From the NCBI GenBank assembly GCA_902614065.1, contig CACMJT010000006.1, forward strand, positions 28,322 to 92,321: a DNA stretch of 64,000 bases. The letters are read 5' to 3'. The first letter of the stretch is position 1; every line of letters begins with the position of its first letter. The stretch comes from an uncultured Bacteroidota bacterium (GTDB lineage: Bacteria; Bacteroidota; Bacteroidia; Flavobacteriales; Flavobacteriaceae). Under the pieces are notes generated by a model that was given only the letters and a program-made list of their open reading frames with translations, searched no databases and was not told where the DNA came from. A program made the position numbers and the translations under genes. Positions 44,839 through 55,604 of the stretch are shown in pieces.

Positions 44839-45621
44839 ATGGAAATTATAGATACTCATACGCACCTGTATTTGGATCAATTTGATCATGATTTTGATGA
44901 CACTATCCAGCGTTCTTTTGCAAATAACATTTCTAAATTTGTTTTCCCTTCCATTTCATCAATTTATTACAGTAAAATGGTTAAGTGCAAAAAAAAATAT
45001 CCAAAAAATATTTTCTTGATGCTTGGTTTACACCCTGTATATGTTGATAAAAACTATCACCAAGAACTTAAATTTGTTAAAAATCAGATTAGTCAAAATA
45101 ACTTTGTTGCTATTGGTGAAATTGGTTTGGATAAATATTGGAGTACAGAATTTTACAAACAGCAAATTGAGGCTTTTGAAATGCAAATTGATCTGGCTTT
45201 AAAAAAAAACCTACCAATAATCATTCATTGCAGAGATGCATATAATGATGTTATCGATATTTTAGAAAAGAAAAAAAATAAAAACCTGAGAGGAATCTTT
45301 CATTGTTTTACAGGTACTTATGAAGATGCGCAAAGAATTATAAATCTCGATTTTAGTTTAGGGATTGGTGGCGTAGTAACATTTAAAAATGGTAAAATTG
45401 ATCAATTCCTAAATAAGATTAGTTTAAAAAATATAGTTCTTGAAACAGATTCACCTTATCTAGCACCAGTCCCATACAGAGGCAAAAGAAACGAAAGTTC
45501 ATACATAATTCACGTAGTGGAAAAACTAAGTGAAATTTATGATATGAAAATGGATCAAATTATTAGACAAACAAGTTTGAATTCATACAAAATTTTTAAT
45601 TTCGATGCCCAGAATACTTAG
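44839..45621 (+). CDS. tatD: TatD-family metal-dependent hydrolase/DNase
   Basis: 260 aa from ATG (MEIIDTHTHLYLDQFDHDFDD); the tracked TTG adds 13 unrelated residues. TIM-barrel metal ligands: 'DTHTH', 'AIGEIGLDKYW', 'IIHCRDAYNDV', 'GIFHCFTGTYEDA' and 'LETDSPYLAPVPYRGKRNES'. TatD proteins are 3'-5' exonucleases or related hydrolases. The stop codon TAG shares two bases with the first two of the tRNA-Ser gene. Confidence 0.93.
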   Translation: MEIIDTHTHLYLDQFDHDFDDTIQRSFANNISKFVFPSISSIYYSKMVKCKKKYPKNIFLMLGLHPVYVDKNYHQELKFVKNQISQNNFVAIGEIGLDKYWSTEFYKQQIEAFEMQIDLALKKNLPIIIHCRDAYNDVIDILEKKKNKNLRGIFHCFTGTYEDAQRIINLDFSLGIGGVVTFKNGKIDQFLNKISLKNIVLETDSPYLAPVPYRGKRNESSYIIHVVEKLSEIYDMKMDQIIRQTSLNSYKIFNFDAQNT

Positions 45622-45707
45622 AGAGGTGGCCGAGTGGCTTAAGGCGCACGCTTGGAAAGCGTGTATACGTTAATAGCGTATCGAGGGTTCGAATCCCTTC
45701 CTCTCTG
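45620..45707 (+). tRNA. tRNA-Ser (anticodon GGA)
   Basis: 88 nt. Acceptor stem AGAGAGG / CCTCTCT pairs fully; D-stem GCC/GGC; anticodon stem CACGC / GCGTG around loop TTGGAAA gives anticodon GGA (Ser UCC/UCU). A long variable arm (TACG...CGTA) is typical of class II tRNA-Ser; the T arm is GAGGG-TTCGAAT-CCCTT. Discriminator G at 45707 is followed by CAA, so CCA is not encoded. The first two bases lie within the tatD stop codon. Confidence 0.95.
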
Positions 45708-45740
45708 CAACTTAAAAGCCTAACACTTAATCGATTTTGA

Positions 45741-45771
45741 TTTGTGATTATAAGTTTTTTCTATATATTTA
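45741..45771 (+). promoter_or_regulatory. Candidate promoter for the exbB operon
   Basis: TTTG at 45741-45744, 19-bp spacer, then TATATTTA at 45764-45771 (one mismatch to TAnnTTTG), 29 bp before the exbB ATG and just after the tRNA. Confidence 0.5.
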
Positions 45772-45800
45772 GCCTTCCAAAAAACTATAATAAAATTAAA

Positions 45801-46598
45801 ATGAAAAAATTACTAACTATAGCCTTTGCATTTGGATTGATTTACTTTTTACCTCAACAAATGCATGCAAATTTAAATCAAGAACAAGAAGAAGAGGTTG
45901 AGGTTGTTGAAGCTCCAGCAGAGGAGATTCAAGAGGAGCCTCAAATGACTGTGGCTGAAGCCCCATCTGTTGGATTTACTCAAGAATTAAAAAATAGATT
46001 CATTGAAGGTGGTCCAGGATTTATGGGTATTGTTTTAGCTTGTCTCATTTTGGGTCTTGCCATCGCAATTGAAAGGATTATTTATTTAAATTTTGCGACT
46101 ACCAACACTGAGAAATTGGTTGAGGATATAGAATCAGCTTTAAATTCTGGTGGAGTAGACTCTGCAAAAGAAATTTGTAGAAACACACCTGGTCCTGTTG
46201 CCTCAATTTTTTATCAAGGTCTCGATAGAGCTGGAGAAGGTGTCGAAAGTGCTGAAAAAGCTGTAGTTGCCTACGGTGGCGTTCAAATGGGACAACTTGA
46301 AAAAAATGTATCATGGATTTCACTCTTCATAGCCTTGGCACCTATGCTTGGTTTCATGGGTACCGTTATTGGTATGATCCAAGCTTTTGATAAAATTCAA
46401 GCAGCTGGTGATATGCAACCTTCATTAGTTGCCGGTGGTATTAAAGTCGCACTTCTTACAACTGTATTTGGTTTGATTGTAGCCATCATATTACAGATAT
46501 TTTACAATTATATTGTAGCTAAAATTGATAGTATCGTCAATGATATGGAAGATGCCTCAATTACATTGATTGATATATTAGTATCTCATAAGAAATAA
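45801..46598 (+). CDS. exbB: MotA/TolQ/ExbB proton-channel protein
   Basis: 265 aa from ATG (MKKLLTIAFAFGLIYFLP); the tracked GTG adds 19 residues lying in the promoter. A signal-like first helix and an acidic Pro/Glu-rich linker (residues about 25-58) precede three helices: 'GFMGIVLACLILGLAIAIERIIYL', 'WISLFIALAPMLGFMGTVIGMIQAF' and 'GGIKVALLTTVFGLIVAIILQIFYNYIV'. It forms the stator with the two ExbD proteins downstream and powers TonB or Tol; the window's TonB receptors would use this energy. Confidence 0.93.
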   Translation: MKKLLTIAFAFGLIYFLPQQMHANLNQEQEEEVEVVEAPAEEIQEEPQMTVAEAPSVGFTQELKNRFIEGGPGFMGIVLACLILGLAIAIERIIYLNFATTNTEKLVEDIESALNSGGVDSAKEICRNTPGPVASIFYQGLDRAGEGVESAEKAVVAYGGVQMGQLEKNVSWISLFIALAPMLGFMGTVIGMIQAFDKIQAAGDMQPSLVAGGIKVALLTTVFGLIVAIILQIFYNYIVAKIDSIVNDMEDASITLIDILVSHKK

Positions 46599-46604
46599 TT
46601 CAAT

Positions 46605-47054
46605 ATGAATATTCAAAAAATAACCAACATAGTTTCTTGGACACTCGGCTTATTAGGTTTGTTGTTCCTATTCATTTTAATATTTCAAGGTGATGATTCA
46701 ATAGAAGCCAATGCAATGCAGGGGAGTTATGGATTTGTCTCCTACATGATATGGTTGGCAATAATAGTTCTTTCTGTAGTAACCTTATCAACCCTTGTTT
46801 TTTCTCTAAAGAACATTGCTTCAGATAAATCCAAACTTAAAAAGTTTGGAATGTCAATCGGTTCTTTTCTATTGGTGATTGTCATTGCTTTTGTTTTTTC
46901 ATCTGGAGTTGAAACTCCAATGGGAGATGGAAAAATGTTATCAGCTACCGGCTCTAGACTCGTTGAAACTGGAATTAAGACTTTTTATTTTTTAGTTTTA
47001 ATTGCTGGCGGTTTAATGGTCTATAATTCTGTAAGTAAATTATTTAAAAAATAA
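46605..47054 (+). CDS. Conserved membrane protein between exbB and exbD
   Basis: 149 aa with four hydrophobic segments ('WTLGLLGLLFLFILIF', 'YMIWLAIIVLSVVTLSTLVFSL', 'SIGSFLLVIVIAFVFSSG', 'TFYFLVLIAGGLMVYNSV'). A small protein of this kind is usual at this place in flavobacterial exbBD operons. Function unknown; the position suggests an accessory part of the ExbBD motor. Confidence 0.75.
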   Translation: MNIQKITNIVSWTLGLLGLLFLFILIFQGDDSIEANAMQGSYGFVSYMIWLAIIVLSVVTLSTLVFSLKNIASDKSKLKKFGMSIGSFLLVIVIAFVFSSGVETPMGDGKMLSATGSRLVETGIKTFYFLVLIAGGLMVYNSVSKLFKK

Positions 47055-47057
47055 AAT

Positions 47058-47681
47058 ATGGCAAGAAGATCGGCACCTGAAGTTAATGCTGGCTCAATGG
47101 CAGATATTGCGTTTTTGCTATTGATTTTCTTTCTTGTTACAACTACGATTGAAACAGACTCTGGTATAAATAGAAAGCTTCCTCCCATGGAGGAAATCAT
47201 TGATCCTCCAATAATTAAAGAAAGAAATATTTTTACTGTCGTAGTTAACAAAAACAATCAGATACTTGTTGAAGAAGAGTTGATGGATCTTCGTGATTTA
47301 AGAAAAGAAGCTGTAGCTTTTTTAGATAATGGTGGTGGACTGGCAGAAGAAGCTTGTGATTACTGTCAAGGTGAAAGAGACCGTTCATCGTCAGATAACC
47401 CTGACAAAGCTATCATTTCTTTGAAGAATGATAGAGAAACTGATTATAAGGTCTACATTTCAGTTCAAAATGAATTAGTTGCTGCTTATAATCAACTAAG
47501 AAATAGAGAGTTTACAAGGTTGTACCCAGAGGAAAACATGAGCTATGTTGAGGCTGATAAGAAATATTCCGATCCCAGAACTGATAAATCAGTCAAAGAA
47601 AAGTTAAAGGAAAAAATATCTGTTATAAAATTGATGTTTCCAATGAAATTGTCTGAAGCAGAACCAAATAAAACAAGTTAA
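47058..47681 (+). CDS. exbD: ExbD/TolR-type protein, first copy (long form)
   Basis: 207 aa. The transmembrane segment carries the proton-carrying Asp: 'GSMADIAFLLLIFFLVTTTIETDSG'. After the usual periplasmic start there is an extra loop with 'EEACDYCQGERDRSS' and a long charged C-terminal part, larger than the roughly 140-aa ExbD of Proteobacteria. Starts 3 bp after the preceding gene and 2 bp before the second exbD. Confidence 0.92.
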   Translation: MARRSAPEVNAGSMADIAFLLLIFFLVTTTIETDSGINRKLPPMEEIIDPPIIKERNIFTVVVNKNNQILVEEELMDLRDLRKEAVAFLDNGGGLAEEACDYCQGERDRSSSDNPDKAIISLKNDRETDYKVYISVQNELVAAYNQLRNREFTRLYPEENMSYVEADKKYSDPRTDKSVKEKLKEKISVIKLMFPMKLSEAEPNKTS

Positions 47682-47683
47682 TT

Positions 47684-48163
47684 ATGTCTAAATTCAAGAA
47701 AAAAGGGAGTGGTGAGTTACCAAAGATTTCAACAGCATCTTTACCTGATATTGTTTTCATGCTCCTTTTCTTTTTTATGGTTGCTACAGTTCTGAGAGAT
47801 AATACCTTACTTATTCAAAATACATTACCTGCTGCAGATCAGGTGCAAAAATTAGATAAAAAAGATCGTGTAATTTATATATATGCTGGTAAGCCAAGCT
47901 CCAGATATCAAGATAAGTATGGTGATCAACCAAGAATCCAACTTAATGACAAGTTTGCAACGGTAGCTGACGTAGGAGCTTATGTCTTAGCTGAGAGAGC
48001 TGCCAAAAGAGAAGAACTTCAAAATGTATTAACAACTGCCCTCAAGGTAGATGGTGAGACAAAAATGGGTTTAATTAGTGATATTAAACAGGAGCTCAGA
48101 AAAGTTAATGCTCTTAAAATCAACTATACCACTAGAATTGGCGATTACTCGCAAAATCAATAA
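47684..48163 (+). CDS. exbD: ExbD/TolR-type protein, second copy
   Basis: 159 aa. 'ISTASLPDIVFMLLFFFMVATVLRDNTL' holds the conserved Asp in the single membrane helix; the periplasmic domain follows ('RVIYIYAGKP', 'LNDKFATVADVGAYVLAERA'). It probably forms a heterodimer with the first copy in the ExbB pentamer (inference from known ExbBD stoichiometry). Confidence 0.92.
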   Translation: MSKFKKKGSGELPKISTASLPDIVFMLLFFFMVATVLRDNTLLIQNTLPAADQVQKLDKKDRVIYIYAGKPSSRYQDKYGDQPRIQLNDKFATVADVGAYVLAERAAKREELQNVLTTALKVDGETKMGLISDIKQELRKVNALKINYTTRIGDYSQNQ

Positions 48164-48205
48164 TCACCTCCACCATTCTTTTTTTATCTTTATCAAAACT
48201 GTCCT

Positions 48206-48859
48206 ATGATTAAAAGAGTTTTTACCTTATTTTTAACTCTGTTCATATCCCTTGGTTTATTTTCACAAGAAAAGCAAAGATATTTTGAAGATCAATTTTA
48301 CTTAGGATTAGCCTACAACTCATTAGGAGGAAAAGTTCAGGATTTTAAGGAAAATAAATTCTCTTACTCAATAAACTATGGTTTTGTAAAGGATATTCCC
48401 GTCAGTAAAAATGGAAAGTTTGCACTGGGTATTGGATTGGGATTAGCCCACAATTCATTAAATAACAATTTAAAGTTAAATAATTCAAACCTTGAGTTTA
48501 TCCAGAATGTTGGTTCCATAAAAATTAACAGATATAATTTTACAGAATTTCATATACCTTTTGAAATCAGATGGAGGAATTCAACAGCAGATAGCTATAA
48601 ATTTTGGAGAATTTACTCTGGTTTAAGATATTCAAGAGTTGTTAATTCTAAATATACTTTTGATGATAACAGCTCGAATCTTGAAATTGATGGTCTTCCA
48701 GTAAATAAGGATCAACTGGGGATAACTTTAAATATTGGCTATAACACCTGGAACATCAGCCTTTACCAGTCAATAGATTCCTTTTTTGTTCATGATACAA
48801 ACAATGATATCAGCGATTTAAAACAATTTAGACTAGGGTTTATCTTTTACTTATTCTAA
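48206..48859 (+). CDS. PorT-family outer-membrane beta-barrel protein
   Basis: 217 aa. Signal peptide 'MIKRVFTLFLTLFISLGLFSQ' with cleavage after FSQ, as is common in Bacteroidota, then eight or so amphipathic strands ('FYLGLAYNSLGG', 'FALGIGLGLAHNSL', 'FHIPFEIRWRN', 'FWRIYSGLRYSRV', 'FRLGFIFYLF') ending in a terminal Phe. Proteins of this type next to exbD are annotated porT-like. Whether it is the type IX secretion protein PorT/SprT itself is uncertain. Confidence 0.75.
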   Translation: MIKRVFTLFLTLFISLGLFSQEKQRYFEDQFYLGLAYNSLGGKVQDFKENKFSYSINYGFVKDIPVSKNGKFALGIGLGLAHNSLNNNLKLNNSNLEFIQNVGSIKINRYNFTEFHIPFEIRWRNSTADSYKFWRIYSGLRYSRVVNSKYTFDDNSSNLEIDGLPVNKDQLGITLNIGYNTWNISLYQSIDSFFVHDTNNDISDLKQFRLGFIFYLF

Positions 48860-48911
48860 GAATACAAGGTATTTTTTTAACGAATTCTCTGTTATAGATG
48901 CTCAAAAATAT

Positions 48912-48919
48912 TACTTTTG
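48912..48919 (+). promoter_or_regulatory. -7 box TACTTTTG upstream of the large TonB receptor
   Basis: Exact TAnnTTTG, 53 bp before the ATG, in a 113-bp gap. No clear -33 element. Confidence 0.45.
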
Positions 48920-48972
48920 CAAAAATCTTTTATATTTACAGAATATAAACGACTAATATTAAATTTAAAAAT

Positions 48973-51885
48973 ATGAGAAATATTTTGTCTATGATGTTTG
49001 TATTGCTAAGTACATTCATCCTCGCACAAACTAATGTAACAGGTGTGGTTGTTGATAGTAATAACACCCCAATACCTGGTGCTAATGTTGTTTTTGACTC
49101 AACAACTGGTGCAGTAGCTGACTTTAACGGTGAGTTTTCTATTGGTGTAGACGCAACTCCACCATTTAGTTTAACTGTTTCCAGTATTGGATTTGAAACA
49201 ACTACTATAACAGTAAATGCCTCTGATGCATCTTTTACTGTTACATTGAGTGATTCCGAGAATTTACTTGATGAGGTAGTATTATCCGCGTCTAGAACTG
49301 CGCAAAGTCTATTTGAATCTCCAGTTACGATTGAAAGATTTGATTTCAAAGATATTGCTGCATCTACAGGAGCAGATTTCTACCAAAGTTTAGAACAACT
49401 TAAGGGTGTTCAAGTCATTTCAACAGGTATCATCAATCAAACTTTAAATGCCAGAGGTTTTTCAACTGCATGGAATGAAGGTTTTGTTCAGCTTGTTGAC
49501 GGAATGAACAATGAAGCCCCTGGTTTAAATTTCTCTGCTGGTAACTTGGCAGGGGTAAACGAATTAGATCTTTATAAAATTGAGTTCCTCCCTGGTGCAT
49601 CATCTGCACTGTATGGACCCAATGCTTACAAGGGAATCTTAGTGATGAATACAAAAAATCCATTCGATTTTCAAGGTTTCAGTGCTTACGTTACACAAGG
49701 TGTAACATCTCAAGATGTAGCCGGTGATAATCATTATTTTGATTTTGGGATGCGTTTTGCTCACGCTTTTAATGACAAGTTTGCCGTAAAAGCAACCCTT
49801 GGATATGTAAAAGGTAAGGATTGGGCGGCTGCTGATTATTCAGACAAAAATAATCCAGTTCCTTTTATCCCTGGAACATTACAAAATGCTGATCCCTCAT
49901 TATTCCCAACATACGATGGTTATAATGTTTATGGAGAGCAATCCACTACTTGGAACATGACGGATATCTTTACAGGCCTTGTTTTACCTGGCTTAGGTGC
50001 ACAATTTGGAATACCTGCAGCTACCACAAGCTATTATGCTTCATTGTTTAATGCATTTGCTCCCAACTACTTTGGAACACAAGAAATTATGACTTCCGGA
50101 TATACAGAAATGGCTCTTGATCCTAGAGGGGAAGCATCTAACTTTAAGTTCAATGTTGCTGGTCACTATAGATTTAATGGTAACTCAGAGCTTATTTATG
50201 TTTTTAACCAAGGTCGAGGTAATACGCTTCTTCAGGGAAATGCTAGATTCAAAATGGTGAATTTTGGTATTCAACAACATAAGTTGGAGTATAAGACCAA
50301 AAATTTTACAGCTAGAGCTTATAAAACAATTGAGAGTTCTGGTAATACAACACAGATGGATGCCCTAGGTGGTAACTTATTTGCTGCTCAGCCTGGTGGT
50401 GCTTTAGGTTGGTTTGGCGGATACTTCAACTCCTATTTTCAAACATTAGCCGGACAAATTAATCCTGACCCTCTAGCTGCTATTAATAATATGCTTGTAG
50501 GTATTTTATTTTATGGAGACACAAGTATGTATGATACTTGGGTCACACCAGGTATGAACTTTAATGCACACGCTGCAGGAAGAACAGCGGCTAATGCCAA
50601 CATGCTTGTTCCTGGAAGCACAGCATTTAATGAAGCTTATGATCGAATTACAAGGACACCTATAGCGGATGGTGGTGCTGTGGTATTAGACAATACAATT
50701 TCTAACAGTTTTGAAGCGAGTTATGATGTAAGTGATCTTGTTGAAGGTTTTAATATGGTTGTTGGTGGTTCATTCAGAGAATATGTTTTAAGATCTAACG
50801 GAACACTTTTTACAGATTATGACGGCCCAATCAAAACAAATGAGACTGGAATTTTCGCGAGTGTACAAAAAGATATATTTGATGGTGCTATTAGTTTAAA
50901 TGGTGCCTTAAGATATGATAAAGCACAAAATTATGATGGTAGTTTCACACCAAGAGTTGGTGCTTTGATTGACATTGCTCCAAATCATAACTTGAGAGTT
51001 TCATATCAAACAGCCATGAGAACACCAACAATGCAAGATATGTACATTGGACTGGGAAGTGGTACTCAAGGTGGTTTTCCAGTTGTATTATTTGGATCTT
51101 CACCTGACAGTGTTGAAAGATTTAGATACCAGCACAACACATTTACTGGATCATACACTGTAACTGGTGATATGGTTATGAATAATTCTTACAAAGCTGA
51201 GCAGTTGTTAGCAGGTACTATTGAGGTTGCTGAATTAGATAATGTTGAGCCAGAATACGTTCAGTCTAGGGAAGTTGGATATAGGTATAATGGTAAAAGA
51301 CTTTCTATTGATATCAATGCCAACTGGTCAAAGTATCAAAACTTCATTGCCTCTAAAAATGTTATAGTTCCTTTTTATGGAAGTGTAGCTAATGGTTCTG
51401 CTTTGGCTGCAGTTGCAGCTAATGACGTTGCAATTTATGCCGTTGACAACAACACTGATGAGGTTGTAAGTACTATGGGATTAGATATTGGATTAGATGC
51501 TAAAATATTTGGCAAGTTCGACTTTGGAGCAAAGTTCGCATACAATGAAATGGATAGAAGCAATATTGATCCAAATTACGAGACTTCGTTCAATACCCCT
51601 AAGGTTAGAGGAAGATTATCATTAGGTTCGACTGAGATTGGAGATAATATTGGATTTAATGTTTCTGCCAGCTATCACAATTCATTCTTGTATGAATCCA
51701 CTTTTGCTGATGGTATTATTCCAGCAAACTGGATATTCAATGCATCCATGAGTTTCGATGTGCCTGAACTACAAAGTGTAATTAAGGTTGGAGCAGTTAA
51801 CTTAACTGGTGACGATTATGCCAGTATACCTTACACTGGACTGATTGGTAGTCAATATTATATTAAGTTTACCTTAAATCCGTAA
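48973..51885 (+). CDS. TonB-dependent receptor with N-terminal carboxypeptidase-regulatory-like domain
   Basis: 970 aa. Signal peptide ending ILAQ; CarboxypepD_reg-like domain about residues 20-95 ('VTGVVVDSNNTPIPGANVVFDSTTGAVADFNGEFSI'); TonB-box-like 'LDEVVLSASR'; plug about 105-230 ('LEQLKGVQVISTGIINQTLNARGF', 'IEFLPGASSALYGPNAYKGILVMNTK'); then a 22-strand-type barrel ending in 'QYYIKFTLNP'. No SusD follows, so it is not a canonical SusCD pair. The gene stands alone between its promoter box and a strong terminator, and its Gly/Ala-rich coding looks unlike the AT-driven neighbours, which suggests high expression. Ligand unknown. Confidence 0.92.
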   Translation: MRNILSMMFVLLSTFILAQTNVTGVVVDSNNTPIPGANVVFDSTTGAVADFNGEFSIGVDATPPFSLTVSSIGFETTTITVNASDASFTVTLSDSENLLDEVVLSASRTAQSLFESPVTIERFDFKDIAASTGADFYQSLEQLKGVQVISTGIINQTLNARGFSTAWNEGFVQLVDGMNNEAPGLNFSAGNLAGVNELDLYKIEFLPGASSALYGPNAYKGILVMNTKNPFDFQGFSAYVTQGVTSQDVAGDNHYFDFGMRFAHAFNDKFAVKATLGYVKGKDWAAADYSDKNNPVPFIPGTLQNADPSLFPTYDGYNVYGEQSTTWNMTDIFTGLVLPGLGAQFGIPAATTSYYASLFNAFAPNYFGTQEIMTSGYTEMALDPRGEASNFKFNVAGHYRFNGNSELIYVFNQGRGNTLLQGNARFKMVNFGIQQHKLEYKTKNFTARAYKTIESSGNTTQMDALGGNLFAAQPGGALGWFGGYFNSYFQTLAGQINPDPLAAINNMLVGILFYGDTSMYDTWVTPGMNFNAHAAGRTAANANMLVPGSTAFNEAYDRITRTPIADGGAVVLDNTISNSFEASYDVSDLVEGFNMVVGGSFREYVLRSNGTLFTDYDGPIKTNETGIFASVQKDIFDGAISLNGALRYDKAQNYDGSFTPRVGALIDIAPNHNLRVSYQTAMRTPTMQDMYIGLGSGTQGGFPVVLFGSSPDSVERFRYQHNTFTGSYTVTGDMVMNNSYKAEQLLAGTIEVAELDNVEPEYVQSREVGYRYNGKRLSIDINANWSKYQNFIASKNVIVPFYGSVANGSALAAVAANDVAIYAVDNNTDEVVSTMGLDIGLDAKIFGKFDFGAKFAYNEMDRSNIDPNYETSFNTPKVRGRLSLGSTEIGDNIGFNVSASYHNSFLYESTFADGIIPANWIFNASMSFDVPELQSVIKVGAVNLTGDDYASIPYTGLIGSQYYIKFTLNP

Positions 51886-51907
51886 CATATCAACAAATAA
51901 TGTTAAT

Positions 51908-51934
51908 AAAGGCGCTTTTCAAGCGCCTTTTTTT
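51908..51934 (+). terminator. Rho-independent terminator after the TonB receptor
   Basis: AAAGGCGCTT-TTC-AAGCGCC followed by seven T. GC-rich 7-bp stem in an AT-rich setting, 23 bp after the stop. Confidence 0.93.
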
Positions 51935-51959
51935 ATTCAGATAAAATACAAGTTTGGAT

Positions 51960-51967
51960 TATATTTG
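51960..51967 (+). promoter_or_regulatory. -7 box TATATTTG upstream of atpD
   Basis: Exact consensus, 25 bp before the atpD ATG, downstream of the terminator. A -33 TTTG is not seen at the usual distance. Confidence 0.5.
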
Positions 51968-51977
51968 TATATCCTAA

Positions 51978-53507
<1,530 letters not shown>

Positions 53508-53511
53508 TAAT

Positions 53512-53781
53512 ATGCAATTAGAAATTGTAAGTCCAGAAAAAACCATTTTTAGTGGTGATGCAAAATCAGTCCATTTGCCTGGCTCTGAGGGTCATTTCCA
53601 AGTATTAAATAATCATGCACCAATCGTATCTACCTTAAAGAAAGGTAAAATTCTGATTGATGGAGTTGATAATAATCCAGAAAGTGATTTTTTAAATTTT
53701 TCAAATGGAAAGGCATCATTGGAGATAAAATCTGGAGTAGTAGAAATGAAAAAAAATAAGTTAATTATTTTGGTTGATTAA
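53512..53781 (+). CDS. atpC: F1F0 ATP synthase subunit epsilon
   Basis: 89 aa from ATG (MQLEIVSPEKTIFSGDAKSVHLPGSEGHFQVLNNHAPIVSTLKKG). The tracked TTG start is inside atpD. Only the N-terminal beta-sandwich domain is present; the C-terminal helical hairpin is missing, as is usual for the short epsilon of Bacteroidota. Starts 4 bp after atpD. Confidence 0.94.
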   Translation: MQLEIVSPEKTIFSGDAKSVHLPGSEGHFQVLNNHAPIVSTLKKGKILIDGVDNNPESDFLNFSNGKASLEIKSGVVEMKKNKLIILVD

Positions 53782-53792
53782 TTTTTTATTTT

Positions 53793-55604
53793 TTGAAAGA
53801 AAAACTAATTCTAATACTAATCTTTATTTCGCTAACGATTAGTTCCCAAACTACTCAGCAGCTTGACGAGGTTGTTGTTTCAGACTCAAAAATTAATATT
53901 CCTTTTAGTAAAAATTTTAGGTCAATTCAACTAATTGATTCAAAAACCATTGAGGAGATTGGAGCAAGAGATGTTACGGAGTTATTACAACTACTCACAG
54001 GAATTGATGTAAGAAGAAGAGGAGTTTCGGGTACACAAGCTGACTTATACATTAGAGGAGGTGGTTTTGATCAAACATTACTTTTAATTGATGGAATGAA
54101 AATGGATGATATTCAAACAGGTCATCACACACTAAATTTACTTTTACCGGTTCAGTTAATTGAAAGAATTGAAATTATAAAAGGACCTGCTGCCAGAATT
54201 TTTGGACAAAATGCATTCAGTGGTGCAATTAATATTATAACAAAAACCCTTAAAAAATCCAAAAATAAATTTGTCAAGATTTATGCTAAAGACATCTCAT
54301 ACGGCTCATACGACCAACTTAACTATTCCATAAGGATGAGAACTAGCATTGAAGATAAATTCAATTCATTGATATCATTTCATAAGACTAAATCTGATGG
54401 TTACAGATACAATACAGACTTTAAAAACGATTTTATTTTTATGAAAAATAATATAAAATCTAAAAATGGATCCATAGATATCATCTCCGGATTTACGGAG
54501 AAAAAGTTTGGCGCAAATGGCTTTTATGCTAGCCCAGAGGCAATTGATCAATATGAGGAAACACAATCAAGTTTTTTTGGAGTATCTACAAAATTTAAAA
54601 AAGAAAAATTGATTGTAAAACCAAAACTATATTGGAGAAGAAATCAAGATGAATATGTCTACATTCGAGATAATCCCGAAATATATAGAAACTTACATAT
54701 CTCAAACAAGATTTATTTTGATTTAAACTTCATTAAGTTTTATAATTCAGGAAGTTTTTCGAATTTTGGTATTGATAATTCACAGTCTTACATCTCAAGC
54801 AATAATTTAGGTTCCCATAAAAGATTTACATCAACAGTTTATTTTGACCATACATTTCATTTGTTAGATGATAAACTTATTGTTTCTCCAGGATTTTCTG
54901 TCTCATATTTTTCGGATTTGTCTTTTCATTTCTTTCCTGGTATAGATTTAGGGTATCACCTTTCAGAGAAATCCAAATTGTATGCAAATTTTGGAAAAAC
55001 TTATAGAATTCCAACCTACACGGATCTTTATTATTCTGACCGAAACACTATTGGAAATCCTGATTTAGACCCTGAACATGCTGTAAGTAATGAACTGGGT
55101 TTTAAATTTGAAAATGAGAAAATTCAACTATCATCTTCCTTTTTTCAAAGAAAGTCTACAAACATAATCGACTATGTTAAAGAAAATGAAACCGAAAAGT
55201 GGAGAGCTACAAACATTAGGAATCTGGATACAAAAGGTTTTGATGTTGACTTAAGCTATGCAAAAGTATTAAGAATTGGTTACACATATCTTTTTGATGA
55301 TTCTTATGTTAATGATATCAATTTTTCTCGTTACTCAATCAATTCACTCAAACACCAATTAACATCAAGAATATTTTTGAATTACTCTAAAAGATTATCA
55401 CAAAATTTGATGCTTAAGTATGGGGAAAGGTCAGACAAGTCAAACCACTCAGTTGTAGATACAAATATTAAGTATAGTCTTGGAAGCAAAGGTTATTTAT
55501 TTTTTTCTTTAAACAATATATTTGACGAGTCATACTCAGAAACCAATCTGGTCCCCATGCCTGGAAGAAATTTTTTATTTGGATTTATTAATTACTTCGA
55601 GTAA
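53793..55604 (+). CDS. TonB-dependent receptor, BtuB/vitamin-type
   Basis: 603 aa from a TTG start; signal peptide 'LILILIFISLTISSQ', then TonB-box-like 'LDEVVVSDSK'. Plug domain: 'VTELLQLLTGIDVRRRGVSGTQADLYIRGGGFDQTLLLIDGMKMDDIQTGHH' and 'IERIEIIKGPAARIFGQNAFSGAINIITK'. The barrel ends in 'NFLFGFINYFE'. The size matches small-molecule receptors (vitamin or metal chelate) rather than SusC. It follows atpC by 11 bp and overlaps the convergent amidohydrolase by 13 bp. Ligand unknown. Confidence 0.88.
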   Translation: MKEKLILILIFISLTISSQTTQQLDEVVVSDSKINIPFSKNFRSIQLIDSKTIEEIGARDVTELLQLLTGIDVRRRGVSGTQADLYIRGGGFDQTLLLIDGMKMDDIQTGHHTLNLLLPVQLIERIEIIKGPAARIFGQNAFSGAINIITKTLKKSKNKFVKIYAKDISYGSYDQLNYSIRMRTSIEDKFNSLISFHKTKSDGYRYNTDFKNDFIFMKNNIKSKNGSIDIISGFTEKKFGANGFYASPEAIDQYEETQSSFFGVSTKFKKEKLIVKPKLYWRRNQDEYVYIRDNPEIYRNLHISNKIYFDLNFIKFYNSGSFSNFGIDNSQSYISSNNLGSHKRFTSTVYFDHTFHLLDDKLIVSPGFSVSYFSDLSFHFFPGIDLGYHLSEKSKLYANFGKTYRIPTYTDLYYSDRNTIGNPDLDPEHAVSNELGFKFENEKIQLSSSFFQRKSTNIIDYVKENETEKWRATNIRNLDTKGFDVDLSYAKVLRIGYTYLFDDSYVNDINFSRYSINSLKHQLTSRIFLNYSKRLSQNLMLKYGERSDKSNHSVVDTNIKYSLGSKGYLFFSLNNIFDESYSETNLVPMPGRNFLFGFINYFE

